35,881 nucleotides of DNA from Malaciobacter halophilus (GTDB taxonomy: Bacteria > Campylobacterota > Campylobacteria > Campylobacterales > Arcobacteraceae): contig NZ_NXIF01000045.1 of NCBI RefSeq assembly GCF_002837275.1, positions 1-35,881 on the forward strand. Direction: 5' to 3'. The stretch's first letter is position 1; every line of letters begins with the position of its first letter. Under the pieces are notes generated by a model. The model did no database searches and was not told where the DNA came from. It worked only from the letters and a program-made list of their open reading frames with translations. Both the position numbers and the translations under genes were made by a program. This document shows, one piece after another, positions 1 through 8,109 of this stretch.

Positions 1-35
1 AATTAAAATATGAAAAATTAGTGGAGTTATAAAGT

Positions 36-965
36 ATGAAAAAAGCAATATTACTTCTTAATATGGGTGGACCAAATAATTTAGATGAAGTAAAACTATT
101 TTTAAAAAATATGTTTAATGACAAAAGAATAATTGGCGCACCAAAATTAATAAGAAAATTAATAGCATTTATTATTATAAAAAGTAGGCTAAAAGAGGCT
201 ACAAATAATTATAGACAATTAGGTGGCAAGTCACCAATTATAGCTTATACTGAAAAGTTAGTAGAGCTTTTAAATATACAATTAGATGCAGATGTATTTT
301 ATGTAATGAGATATACACCACCTTTTGCAAAGGATGTTCTACCAAGCTTAAAAGATTATGATAAGATTTTTGCAATTCCTTTATATCCTCATTACTCTAC
401 AACTACAACAGCTTCATCTTATGATGATTTATTTTTAGAAGCAAAAAAATTAAATTTAGAGAATAGAATTCAAACTATTCATAAATATTATTCAAATAAA
501 AACTATAATGAAGCAATTGTTCAAAGAATTAAAGAGGCATTAGGTACAAAAAATCCAAAAGAGTATGAGCTTGTATTTTCTGCACATGGTTTAACACAAA
601 AAATTATAGATAGTGGAGATGTTTACCAAAAACATATAAAACAAAATGTTTATTATGCAAGAAAAGAGTTAGCAAAGCAAGGAATCAATTTTCATAAAAC
701 TCACTTAGCTTATCAATCAAGAGTAGGACCCATGCAATGGATTAAACCATATTTAGAAGATAAACTTGCTTCTTTAGAGTTAAAAAAAGTGATTATTTAT
801 CCAATTGCATTTACTATTGATAATTCTGAAACTGAATTTGAACTTGATGTTGAGTATAAAGAGTTAGCGCAAGAGCTAGGCTTTGAAGAGTATATTGTTG
901 CTAAATCTTTAAATACACTAATGGGTAATGTAATAAAAGATTTATATAAACAAATGGGAACATAA
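36..965 (+). CDS. hemH: Ferrochelatase
   Basis: Cytoplasmic or membrane-associated enzyme that inserts Fe2+ into protoporphyrin IX, the last step of protoheme synthesis. The 309-residue length is normal for bacterial HemH. The N-terminus shows the family start (LLNMGGPNNLDEV), the catalytic histidine lies in FSAHGL near residue 185, and the C-terminal acidic stretch (DNSETEFELDVEY, about residues 262-275) matches the metal-site region. The ATG is preceded by a GGAG at about 21-24. It is the first complete gene of a run with hardly any spacing: the next gene starts one base after its stop. Whether more genes of the operon lie upstream cannot be seen. Confidence 0.95.
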   Translation: MKKAILLLNMGGPNNLDEVKLFLKNMFNDKRIIGAPKLIRKLIAFIIIKSRLKEATNNYRQLGGKSPIIAYTEKLVELLNIQLDADVFYVMRYTPPFAKDVLPSLKDYDKIFAIPLYPHYSTTTTASSYDDLFLEAKKLNLENRIQTIHKYYSNKNYNEAIVQRIKEALGTKNPKEYELVFSAHGLTQKIIDSGDVYQKHIKQNVYYARKELAKQGINFHKTHLAYQSRVGPMQWIKPYLEDKLASLELKKVIIYPIAFTIDNSETEFELDVEYKELAQELGFEEYIVAKSLNTLMGNVIKDLYKQMGT

Positions 966-966
966 A

Positions 967-2373
967 ATGAAAGATTTTGCAATAATAGGAGCAGGTATTG
1001 GTGGAACAGCTTCTGCTTTGGCACTAAGTAAGAAGTTTGACATAACACTATTTGAAAAAGAGCCTTATTTAGGAGGTTGTTCTTCTACTTATAAAAGAGG
1101 GAAATATTTTTACAACTCAGGAGCTACAACTTTTGCTGGATACCAAGATGGTACTTTTTTATATGAATTTTTTAAAAAACATAAAGTAGAGTTTAATAAA
1201 CAACTTTTAGACTCTTCTTTAACAGTATTAATCAATGATAAGAAAATAAGAAGATTAAGAGATTTAGAAGCTTTTGTTGATGAGATTAATGGAGTGTTTT
1301 ACCATGAAAAGAATAAAGAGTTTTATGAGTTGATATTTTCAATTACTAATAGATTTTTTCAGATTGATGATTACTATTATTCAAATAAAGATTTATTATC
1401 AAAAGCAAAATCTTTGTACTCTTTTAAAAATCTATTTTTTGAATTCTCTTCTTTACTTTTTGTTAAAGCAGATAAGTTTATACATAAGTTTTTTAATGGG
1501 GTTTCAAAAGAGTATTTAGATTATATAGATAATCAAGTATTAATAGTATCTCAAGCAAGAACAAATGAGATAAATTTTTTAACATGTGCTTTAGCTCTTG
1601 GATATCAGTTTATGAGTAATTATTATGTTTATGGAGGTATGGGAACTTTATTTGATTCAATGGCAGAAAAAATAGATGATGTAAGAACAAATGAGTTTAT
1701 ACAAAACATAGAAAAAAAAGATGATAGTTTTGTAGTTCATACAAAAAATAATAGTTCACTAAATACAAAAAATATAGTACTAAATAGTTCTTTATTTGAT
1801 AGTGCACATCTATTTGAAGATAAAAAAATAAAAGAGTATATAAATAGATATAAAAAGTTTGATTTTGGTTTATCTGCTTTTATGGTTTATATGAAATTAG
1901 ATACAAATAAAACTTTTGACCATCACTATCAAATTATTTTGCCAAATAGATTAAAACATACTGTATCTAACTCTATGTTTGTATCTTTTTCTAGTAGTGA
2001 TGATGAAAAAATGAAAGGAAGTGTTACTATTTCTATACATACAAATAGTGCATTTTTTAAAGATGGAACAAAAGAGAAAAAACAAGAGTTACTAGCTATA
2101 ATAAAAAAGATTGTATGTGAAAAACTAAATATTCACGAGAATGAGATTATTAAATGTTTTGCAGCAACTCCACAGACTTTTAAAAGATACATTAATAGAA
2201 CAAGTTTAGGTGGAATTGCAGTAAGATATGAAAATTTAATTTATAAACTTCCTTCAAATGATACTCCCATAAAAGGTTTATATAATGTAGGAGATACTAC
2301 ATTTGCAGCTCAAGGTTGGCCTGGAGTTATGCTTGGAGTTAGAAATTTACAAAGGTTAATATGCAAAATATAG
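967..2373 (+). CDS. FAD-dependent oxidoreductase, phytoene desaturase/CrtISO-like
   Basis: Flavoprotein of the amine-oxidase/CrtI superfamily, 468 residues. The N-terminus has the Rossmann dinucleotide motif (IIGAGIGGTASALAL, residues 5-19) followed by the FEKEPYLGG continuation. The C-terminus has the typical FAD-closing segment (GLYNVGDTTFAAQGWPGV, about residues 437-454). Substrate cannot be read from the sequence: carotenoid or other polyene desaturation/isomerisation fits the family, and the one-base spacing after hemH also allows a role connected to porphyrins, which is inference only. The next gene overlaps its 3' end by 13 bases, so the two are probably translationally coupled. Confidence 0.8.
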   Translation: MKDFAIIGAGIGGTASALALSKKFDITLFEKEPYLGGCSSTYKRGKYFYNSGATTFAGYQDGTFLYEFFKKHKVEFNKQLLDSSLTVLINDKKIRRLRDLEAFVDEINGVFYHEKNKEFYELIFSITNRFFQIDDYYYSNKDLLSKAKSLYSFKNLFFEFSSLLFVKADKFIHKFFNGVSKEYLDYIDNQVLIVSQARTNEINFLTCALALGYQFMSNYYVYGGMGTLFDSMAEKIDDVRTNEFIQNIEKKDDSFVVHTKNNSSLNTKNIVLNSSLFDSAHLFEDKKIKEYINRYKKFDFGLSAFMVYMKLDTNKTFDHHYQIILPNRLKHTVSNSMFVSFSSSDDEKMKGSVTISIHTNSAFFKDGTKEKKQELLAIIKKIVCEKLNIHENEIIKCFAATPQTFKRYINRTSLGGIAVRYENLIYKLPSNDTPIKGLYNVGDTTFAAQGWPGVMLGVRNLQRLICKI

Positions 2374-3383
2374 AGTTACAAATAAGATTAAAAGATTGGT
2401 TTTTTATCTTTTTAATTGCGTTACTTTTTTCAATTATTTTATCTGTATACAGTTATTATTTGATTGATGAAGAGCTTAAAAATGCAATAATTTTTGGTAG
2501 CTTATTAGGTATTGATATTTTTATCTTTTCTATGTGTTTTATTACATATTTAAATAACTATATTTTACCAAAACTTTCAAAAAAATATTGGTTAGTTTTA
2601 GCTATTGTATTCTCCTTTTTATCAGGGTTTTTAGGAACTTTAGTAACATACTATTTATGTAAGATTTTTAATATATATTTACTTGAAAAGTTTGAAAATA
2701 ATTATATGATATTTGCTTTTTTTATTGGCTTTTTAACATATTTTGTTGCAGCACTTTTATATCAATTTGTAAAAATGAGTAATAAAAAAGAGTATAGTGA
2801 AAGATTATTATTAGAAAGTAGGTTAAAATCACTTCAAAGACAATTAAATCCACATTTTTTATTTAATTCTTTAAACTCTTTAGTTGAGCTTATTCATGAA
2901 GATATAAATAAAGCAGAAGATAATCTTATGCAACTTTCAAAATTCTTAAGGCAAAGTATGAAAGAGAGTGCTTTAAATAGTTTAAATGATGAATTAGATA
3001 ATCTTAAAAGATATGTTGCATTGGAAAATGTAAGATTTTCAAATAAAATAGTTTTAAATATAGATATAAAAAAAGAGTTTTTAGAAAAATTAGTTCCTAA
3101 GTTTTCTATACAATTACTTGTAGAAAATGCAATAAAACATGGTTTTGATAAATCAAATAAAGAACTAATAATTGATATTTATGTAAAGCAAAATGAAGAT
3201 TTTGAGATATATGTGAAAAACAATGGAAAACCTGTACAAAAACATAAATTTGGAATAGGGCTTACAAATTTAAAAGAGAGACTACAAATTTTATGTAAAG
3301 GAAGAATTAGTTTAGAAGATAAGCAAATACCAACTTATAAAATCACAATAGGAAGATGCAATGAAAATATTAGTAATGGATGA
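2361..3383 (+). CDS. LytS/YehU-type membrane sensor histidine kinase
   Basis: Sensor kinase of 340 residues. Four hydrophobic segments fill the first half (about residues 13-34, 42-65, 77-100 and 115-137) with little extracytoplasmic sequence, so the sensed signal is probably membrane-borne or intracellular. The cytoplasmic part holds the His_kinase (PF06580-type) box with the phosphoacceptor H165 in LNPHFLFNSLNSL, the N box VENAIKHGF (N256) and the G box FGIGLTNLKERL (about residues 297-308). It overlaps the oxidoreductase by 13 bases and the response regulator by 23, so kinase and regulator are almost certainly a cognate pair. Confidence 0.9.
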   Translation: MQNIELQIRLKDWFFIFLIALLFSIILSVYSYYLIDEELKNAIIFGSLLGIDIFIFSMCFITYLNNYILPKLSKKYWLVLAIVFSFLSGFLGTLVTYYLCKIFNIYLLEKFENNYMIFAFFIGFLTYFVAALLYQFVKMSNKKEYSERLLLESRLKSLQRQLNPHFLFNSLNSLVELIHEDINKAEDNLMQLSKFLRQSMKESALNSLNDELDNLKRYVALENVRFSNKIVLNIDIKKEFLEKLVPKFSIQLLVENAIKHGFDKSNKELIIDIYVKQNEDFEIYVKNNGKPVQKHKFGIGLTNLKERLQILCKGRISLEDKQIPTYKITIGRCNENISNG

Positions 3384-4053
3384 TGAAGAGTTAGCAATTA
3401 AAAGATTAGTTAGATTACTTGATGAACTTAAGTATGATTATGAAGTAGCAAATAATAAAGAACAATTTGATTCTTTAGATAAAGAAAATAGTTTTGATAT
3501 TTATATTTTAGATATTAATATGCCTGAAATAACAGGTTTACAACTTGCACAAGATATATTTGCTACAAATAATGAAGCTTTTGTTATTTTTCAAACAGCT
3601 TATGAAGAACATGCTTTAAAAGCTTTTGAAATTGGTGCAATTGATTATTTATTAAAGCCTTTTACAAAAGAGGAGTTGCAAAAAAGTATAAATAGAGCAA
3701 TCTCTTATAAAAAAGAGGAAAAAGGTGTTAAGTTTCTTACAAAAAATGGTGACGAAGCATACTTAATTAAACCAGAAGAGATAATTTATATTCAAGCAGA
3801 CTTAAATGAAGTGATTTTTAGAACAAAAGATGGGTTCTCTTATTATGCTAAAAAGATTTCTGATATGGAAAATTTGCTAAAATCATCAAACTTTTTTAGA
3901 GTACATCGTTCTTATATTATTAATTTAGATTATGTAAAAAGTATGAAAACACAAGAACAAAGTAAAATTGAGTTTTTCTTTACTAATATAAAAGATAGTA
4001 TTACTTCAAGTAAAGATGGAGCTAAAAAGTTTAGAGAGTTTATAGAAAAGTAA
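3361..4053 (+). CDS. LytTR-family response regulator
   Basis: Two-domain regulator of 230 residues. The receiver domain has the acidic pair D7/D8, phosphoacceptor D51 (YILDINMP), T79 and K99 (LLKPF). The C-terminal LytTR DNA-binding domain begins near residue 122 (FLTKNGDEAYLI) and includes the family signature FFRVHRSYIINLDYV. AGGAAG lies five bases before the ATG, inside the kinase gene. LytTR regulators usually bind direct repeats near target promoters; which genes it controls is not evident here, although its operon position makes autoregulation or control of the flanking oxidoreductase plausible. Confidence 0.92.
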   Translation: MKILVMDDEELAIKRLVRLLDELKYDYEVANNKEQFDSLDKENSFDIYILDINMPEITGLQLAQDIFATNNEAFVIFQTAYEEHALKAFEIGAIDYLLKPFTKEELQKSINRAISYKKEEKGVKFLTKNGDEAYLIKPEEIIYIQADLNEVIFRTKDGFSYYAKKISDMENLLKSSNFFRVHRSYIINLDYVKSMKTQEQSKIEFFFTNIKDSITSSKDGAKKFREFIEK

Positions 4054-4062
4054 GGAGCAAGA

Positions 4063-4827
4063 ATGCAAAGTGTTTTAACAATTGCTGGTTCAGATTCATG
4101 CGGTGGAGCAGGAATTCAAGCAGACATAAAAACATTTGAAGCTTTCAAAGTATATTCAGCATCAGTAATTACTGTTTTAACTGCGCAAAATACTACGGGA
4201 GTAAAAGATATTTATGAAGTAGATGCAAAGTTTGTTAAAGCGCAAATAGATTCAGTTTTAGAAGATTTTGATATTAAAGTTATTAAAGTTGGAATGCTTT
4301 TTAATAAAAAGATTATTAAAATTGTAAAAGATACAATTAAAGATTTAAAAATACCAATTGTTTTAGACCCTGTATTTGTTTCAAAAGCAGGCTCACCTTT
4401 GTTAGAAACAGAAGCAATTAAAGAGCTAAAAGATTTTTGTAAATATGCAACAGTTATAACACCAAATCTTTATGAAGCAAAACAGCTTTTTGATTATAAT
4501 GAGAATGATGAGCATGATTTAAATAAAATTAGAGAGTATAAAACTAATGTTTTAGTAAAAAAACATAAAAAAGAGATAAATAATGTTTGGTATAGTATAG
4601 ATTACTTATATACAAAAAATGATATTAAATCTTTTCATACACCATATATAAGAACCAAAAACCTTCATGGTACAGGTTGTACTTTATCTTCTGCAATTGC
4701 TGCAAATTTAGCTTTGGGTAAAAGTTTAGAAGAGTCAATTAGAGTATCTAAAGAGTATGTTTATGAAGCTATTTTAAAAGCTCCTAATTTAGGTAGTGGT
4801 TCTGGGGTTATAAACCACAAAGTATAA
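4063..4827 (+). CDS. thiD: Hydroxymethylpyrimidine/phosphomethylpyrimidine kinase
   Basis: Cytoplasmic kinase that phosphorylates HMP and HMP-P on the pyrimidine branch of thiamine synthesis. The 254 residues show the ribokinase-fold ThiD start (TIAGSDSCGGAGIQADIKTF), the conserved KVGML and LDPVFVSKAG segments, and the C-terminal anion-hole/catalytic motif HGTGCTLSSAIA near residues 204-215. AAGGAG precedes the ATG. It follows the response regulator by nine bases and is the last gene of the run. No TPP riboswitch is visible before it, in keeping with its internal operon position. Confidence 0.93.
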   Translation: MQSVLTIAGSDSCGGAGIQADIKTFEAFKVYSASVITVLTAQNTTGVKDIYEVDAKFVKAQIDSVLEDFDIKVIKVGMLFNKKIIKIVKDTIKDLKIPIVLDPVFVSKAGSPLLETEAIKELKDFCKYATVITPNLYEAKQLFDYNENDEHDLNKIREYKTNVLVKKHKKEINNVWYSIDYLYTKNDIKSFHTPYIRTKNLHGTGCTLSSAIAANLALGKSLEESIRVSKEYVYEAILKAPNLGSGSGVINHKV

Positions 4828-4858
4828 TTCAAAGAGGAAATCCTCTTTGAATAATTTT
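4827..4858. terminator. Bidirectional intrinsic terminator between thiD and actP
   Basis: An 11-bp inverted repeat (ATTCAAAGAGG, loop AAAT, CCTCTTTGAAT; 4827-4852) sits between two convergent genes and touches the thiD stop codon. A T-rich run follows on the + strand; the T-run is weaker on the - strand, so termination is more certain for thiD. Confidence 0.75.
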
Positions 4859-6506
4859 AATGCTCAACCGCTCCTACTGCACCAAAACCAGTATTAGCTC
4901 TTATATTTTGAGCTCTAAATCTCTCTTTTTCTTCTTTTGCTTTTTGTGAATTATCAATTGTTGAAAAGAACCATATTGAAATAAATGCAACTGTTACTGA
5001 AAATAAAGCAGGGTGTTTATAAGGAAAAAGTGCTTCTTCATTTCCAAGTATTTGAACCCAAACAATTGGACCTATTACAACTAGTGTAACAGCAGTGATT
5101 AAACCAATAAATCCTCCAATAAAAGCGCCTTTAGTTGTAAGTCCTCTCCAATAAATTGATAAAAATAGAATTGGAAAGTTTGCAGATGCAGCAATACCAA
5201 ATGCAAGACCTACCATATATGCAATATTTTGTTGTTCAAAAGCAATTCCCAAAATAACTCCTACAATACCAACTATAATTACAGTAATTCTTGAAATTTT
5301 AACAACTTTTTCATCACTTGCATTAGGATTAATTACATTTGCATAAATATCATGAGATATTGCTGATGCACCAGCTAATGTAAGCCCAGATACAACCGCT
5401 AAAATTGTAGCAAATGCAACAGCTGAAATAAAACCTAAAAATGCATTTCCACCTAGCATATGTGATAGATGAATTGATGCCATATTATTTCCACCAAATA
5501 GTTTTCCATCAATAAAATATTGAGCACCATCTGCTGAATTTAAAAAAGCAATTGCTCCAAATCCAACAATAGTTATTATTATCCAAAAGTAACCAACAAA
5601 GCCAGTTGCATAAACAACAGACTTTCTAGCTTCTTTTGCATTACCAACAGTAAAAAACCTCATAAGTACATGGGGAAGTCCAGCAGTTCCTAGCATAAGT
5701 GCCATACCAAGCGAAATAGCTGATATAGGATCTGAAATAAATCCACCTGGTGCTAAAATTGATTCTCCTGCTTCATGGTTTTGTACTGCACTTACAGCTA
5801 AACTTTCAAAATTAAAATCAAAATGGTACAAAACCATTATAGCCATAAATGAAACACCTGATAGTAATAAACATGCTTTAATTATTTGAACCCAAGTAGT
5901 TGCAAGCATACCACCAAATGTAACATAAATTATCATCATTACACCAACTAGAATTACTGCAAATTCATACTCCATTCCAAAAAGAACTTGAATAAGTTTT
6001 CCAGCACCTACCATTTGAGCAATAAGATATAAAACTACAACTGAAAGTGAACCAAAAGCAGCTAATGTTCTAATCTCTTTTTGTGAAAGTCTATAAGCAG
6101 CAATATCTGCAAAAGTAAATTTACCTAAGTTTCTTAGTTTTTCAGCCATAAAAAATAGAATAATTGGCCATCCAACTAAAAATGATACAGCATAAATCAC
6201 TCCATCATAACCTTTTAAGTAAATAAGTCCAGATACACCTAAAAAAGCTGCTGCAGACATATAATCACCTGCAATTGCTAAACCATTTTGAAAACCACTA
6301 ATTCCTCCACCAGCTGTATAAAAGTCACTTGCTGATTTTGTCCTTTTTGCTGCCCAATATGTAATTCCTAATGTTCCAACAATAAAAATAAAGAACATTA
6401 TAATTGCAGGAATATTTAACTCTCTTTTAGTTGCTTCAAATGTTGCATCTCCCGCTGCAAAAAGTGAAACACATAAAATTGAAAATATTGCTATTAGTTT
6501 AAACAT
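4857..6506 (-). CDS. actP: Cation/acetate symporter (sodium:solute symporter family)
   Basis: Inner-membrane SSF permease of 549 residues, most like ActP, which takes up acetate with a cation. It starts with a hydrophobic leader (to about residue 18), then shows the SSF landmarks [18 protein letters not shown] and [16 protein letters not shown] (about residues 50-92), and about 13 membrane segments. The start codon overlaps the stop of the upstream DUF485 gene in a TAATG arrangement, the usual ActP partner order. Other short-chain monocarboxylates are possible substrates; the family assignment is firm, the substrate less so. Confidence 0.88.
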   Translation of the reverse strand: MFKLIAIFSILCVSLFAAGDATFEATKRELNIPAIIMFFIFIVGTLGITYWAAKRTKSASDFYTAGGGISGFQNGLAIAGDYMSAAAFLGVSGLIYLKGYDGVIYAVSFLVGWPIILFFMAEKLRNLGKFTFADIAAYRLSQKEIRTLAAFGSLSVVVLYLIAQMVGAGKLIQVLFGMEYEFAVILVGVMMIIYVTFGGMLATTWVQIIKACLLLSGVSFMAIMVLYHFDFNFESLAVSAVQNHEAGESILAPGGFISDPISAISLGMALMLGTAGLPHVLMRFFTVGNAKEARKSVVYATGFVGYFWIIITIVGFGAIAFLNSADGAQYFIDGKLFGGNNMASIHLSHMLGGNAFLGFISAVAFATILAVVSGLTLAGASAISHDIYANVINPNASDEKVVKISRITVIIVGIVGVILGIAFEQQNIAYMVGLAFGIAASANFPILFLSIYWRGLTTKGAFIGGFIGLITAVTLVVIGPIVWVQILGNEEALFPYKHPALFSVTVAFISIWFFSTIDNSQKAKEEKERFRAQNIRANTGFGAVGAVEH

Positions 6507-6820
6507 TATAACTCATCCTTTACGTCTTTTTTTACTTCATTGATTAAGTTTTCGAACTCACCATTAGCTCTTCTTACGTAAATTATAGTTGTTATAAAAC
6601 TAATTACTAAAATCGCTAGTGCAATAGGAAATGCAACTGTTGTTAATCCATCTGCAATTTTAGTAGCCAAAACCTCTTTGTTAAATGCAATAGTTAATAT
6701 ATATGCATAAAACATTACTAATACGAAAACTCCTAGTGAAATACTAAAGCTTCTTCTTTTTTGAATTAGCTCTTGGTATTTTGGGTGATTTTCGATTTTT
6801 TGTACCAATTCTTCGTTCAT
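6506..6820 (-). CDS. DUF485 membrane protein, ActP partner
   Basis: Small inner-membrane protein of 104 residues from the chosen start ([18 protein letters not shown]), with two hydrophobic segments (about residues 24-46 and 57-80) and charged ends. This is the DUF485 (YjcH-like) pattern, a family routinely encoded just before acetate symporters; its role is unknown. The reading frame is open to 6868, but the purine-rich AGGAGAGG directly before the ATG at 6820 favours that start. The stop overlaps the actP start by one base, pointing to coupled translation. Confidence 0.85.
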   Translation of the reverse strand: MNEELVQKIENHPKYQELIQKRRSFSISLGVFVLVMFYAYILTIAFNKEVLATKIADGLTTVAFPIALAILVISFITTIIYVRRANGEFENLINEVKKDVKDEL

Positions 6821-7164
6821 CCTCTCTCCTCTCTTCATATTTACACACACTTCATAAAAATGTTTCAAAATGAAACTAAAAATTATGTATAAAATGTGTA
6901 AAAATATAAGAAGTCAAAATTCTACACATTAAAATTATCTAATAAACTTATACTAATTAATTAATAAATATTATTAAGGTATATAAAATAAAATTACTTA
7001 TATTGTGTTACATATAGTATCAAATATGTAATATATTAATAATAGTTATATAAAATATAACCTATATAAATATAAAAAAGTTGTCATCAATGAACAAAAA
7101 TTGTGTATTAAAGAACAATAATTGATGATATAATTAAATAATGAAATTAAATTGAGGAAATTGT
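6821..7164. other. AT-rich divergent intergenic region
   Basis: No convincing gene is visible in this 344-base stretch between divergent transcripts. It should carry both promoters. It contains three inverted repeats: AATGTGTA/TACACATT (6893-6900 and 6923-6930), TTACATA/TATGTAA (7008-7014 and 7025-7031) and TCATCAAT/ATTGATGA (7084-7091 and 7121-7128). A TATAAT at 7129-7134 is a likely -10 for the + strand gene; a TTGACT read on the - strand at 6917-6912 may belong to the actP promoter. GAGGAAATT just before 7165 is the ribosome binding site of the next gene. Confidence 0.55.
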
Positions 7165-8109
7165 ATGTTATTAGCTGTATCAAGTTGCTTGTTAGGGAAT
7201 AATGTTCGTTATGATGGCTCAAATCAAATGAATAAATTTGTATTAAAAACACTTTCAAAGTATGCAGAATTTGTACATTTCTGTCCAGAGCATTTAGCAA
7301 TGGGAACACCACGAGAAACAATTAGAATAATCAATGATAAAAATAAATTAGAACTTAAAACAGTTTTTTCAAAAGAAGATGTTACTTCAAAAGTCATACA
7401 ATCTTCTAAAGATGAGATACAAAAACTTAAACAAGAACCAATTTGTGGAATAATACTTAAATCTAAATCTCCAAGTTGTGGTTTAGGAAGTACGAAATAT
7501 TATGAAAATGGTATGCCTCAAGGAAAAAAGGATGGAGTTTTTGCAGCTATGTGTAAAGAGCAGTTTCCCTATCTTCCCATTGAAGAAGAGGCTAGATTAA
7601 ATGACGCTTGGTTAAGAGAAAATTTTATTATGCAAATTTTTGCTTATAGTGAGATACAAAACTTAAGTAATAACATTAGTAAATTTAAGCATTTAGTTGA
7701 CTTTCACACTTCATATAAATATTTATTGCATTCAAAAAATGAAGTATTATATAGAGATTTGGGAAATATAGTAGCAAATCATGATAAAAAAAGTTTAAAA
7801 GAAGTGATGGCTGAGTATAAAGAGTTATTTATTAAAACTATTGCTACAAAAAGTAAAATTAGTAAAACTGTAAATGTATTAGAGCATATGGCAGGTTTTT
7901 TCAAAAAAGAGTTAACTTCTAAAGAAAAATTGGAACTAAAAGAGTTAATTAGTCAATACAAAGAAAAAATTATACCTTTAATCACTGTTATTGCATTAAT
8001 AAAACTACTTAGTGTAAAGTATGATAAAGAGTTTTTACTTAAACAGAAATTTTTGCAGCCTTATCCTGATGAATTAGCATTAAGAAGTGATATTAAAAGT
8101 GGAAAATAA
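7165..8109 (+). CDS. DUF523 plus DUF1722 protein (YbgA-like)
   Basis: Cytoplasmic protein of 314 residues with two domains. The N-terminal DUF523 part (about residues 1-140) has conserved cysteines in AVSSCLLGNNVRYDG, HFCPEHLAMGTPRE and KSPSCGLGSTKYY, which suggest metal or thiol chemistry. The C-terminal DUF1722 part (about residues 190-310) is helical and includes HSKNEVLYRDLGNIVA. The biochemical role of the family is not established. In E. coli the DUF1722 protein YbgA is encoded beside the photolyase gene phrB, and here too a photolyase gene follows, overlapping by 11 bases. GAGGAAATT precedes the ATG. Confidence 0.85.
   Translation: MLLAVSSCLLGNNVRYDGSNQMNKFVLKTLSKYAEFVHFCPEHLAMGTPRETIRIINDKNKLELKTVFSKEDVTSKVIQSSKDEIQKLKQEPICGIILKSKSPSCGLGSTKYYENGMPQGKKDGVFAAMCKEQFPYLPIEEEARLNDAWLRENFIMQIFAYSEIQNLSNNISKFKHLVDFHTSYKYLLHSKNEVLYRDLGNIVANHDKKSLKEVMAEYKELFIKTIATKSKISKTVNVLEHMAGFFKKELTSKEKLELKELISQYKEKIIPLITVIALIKLLSVKYDKEFLLKQKFLQPYPDELALRSDIKSGK

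Noticed and set aside
6821-7164. Possible replication origin
   Set aside because: Very AT-rich with repeats, but no DnaA boxes of the TTATCCACA type and no dnaA, gyrB or dnaN nearby; promoter function explains it.
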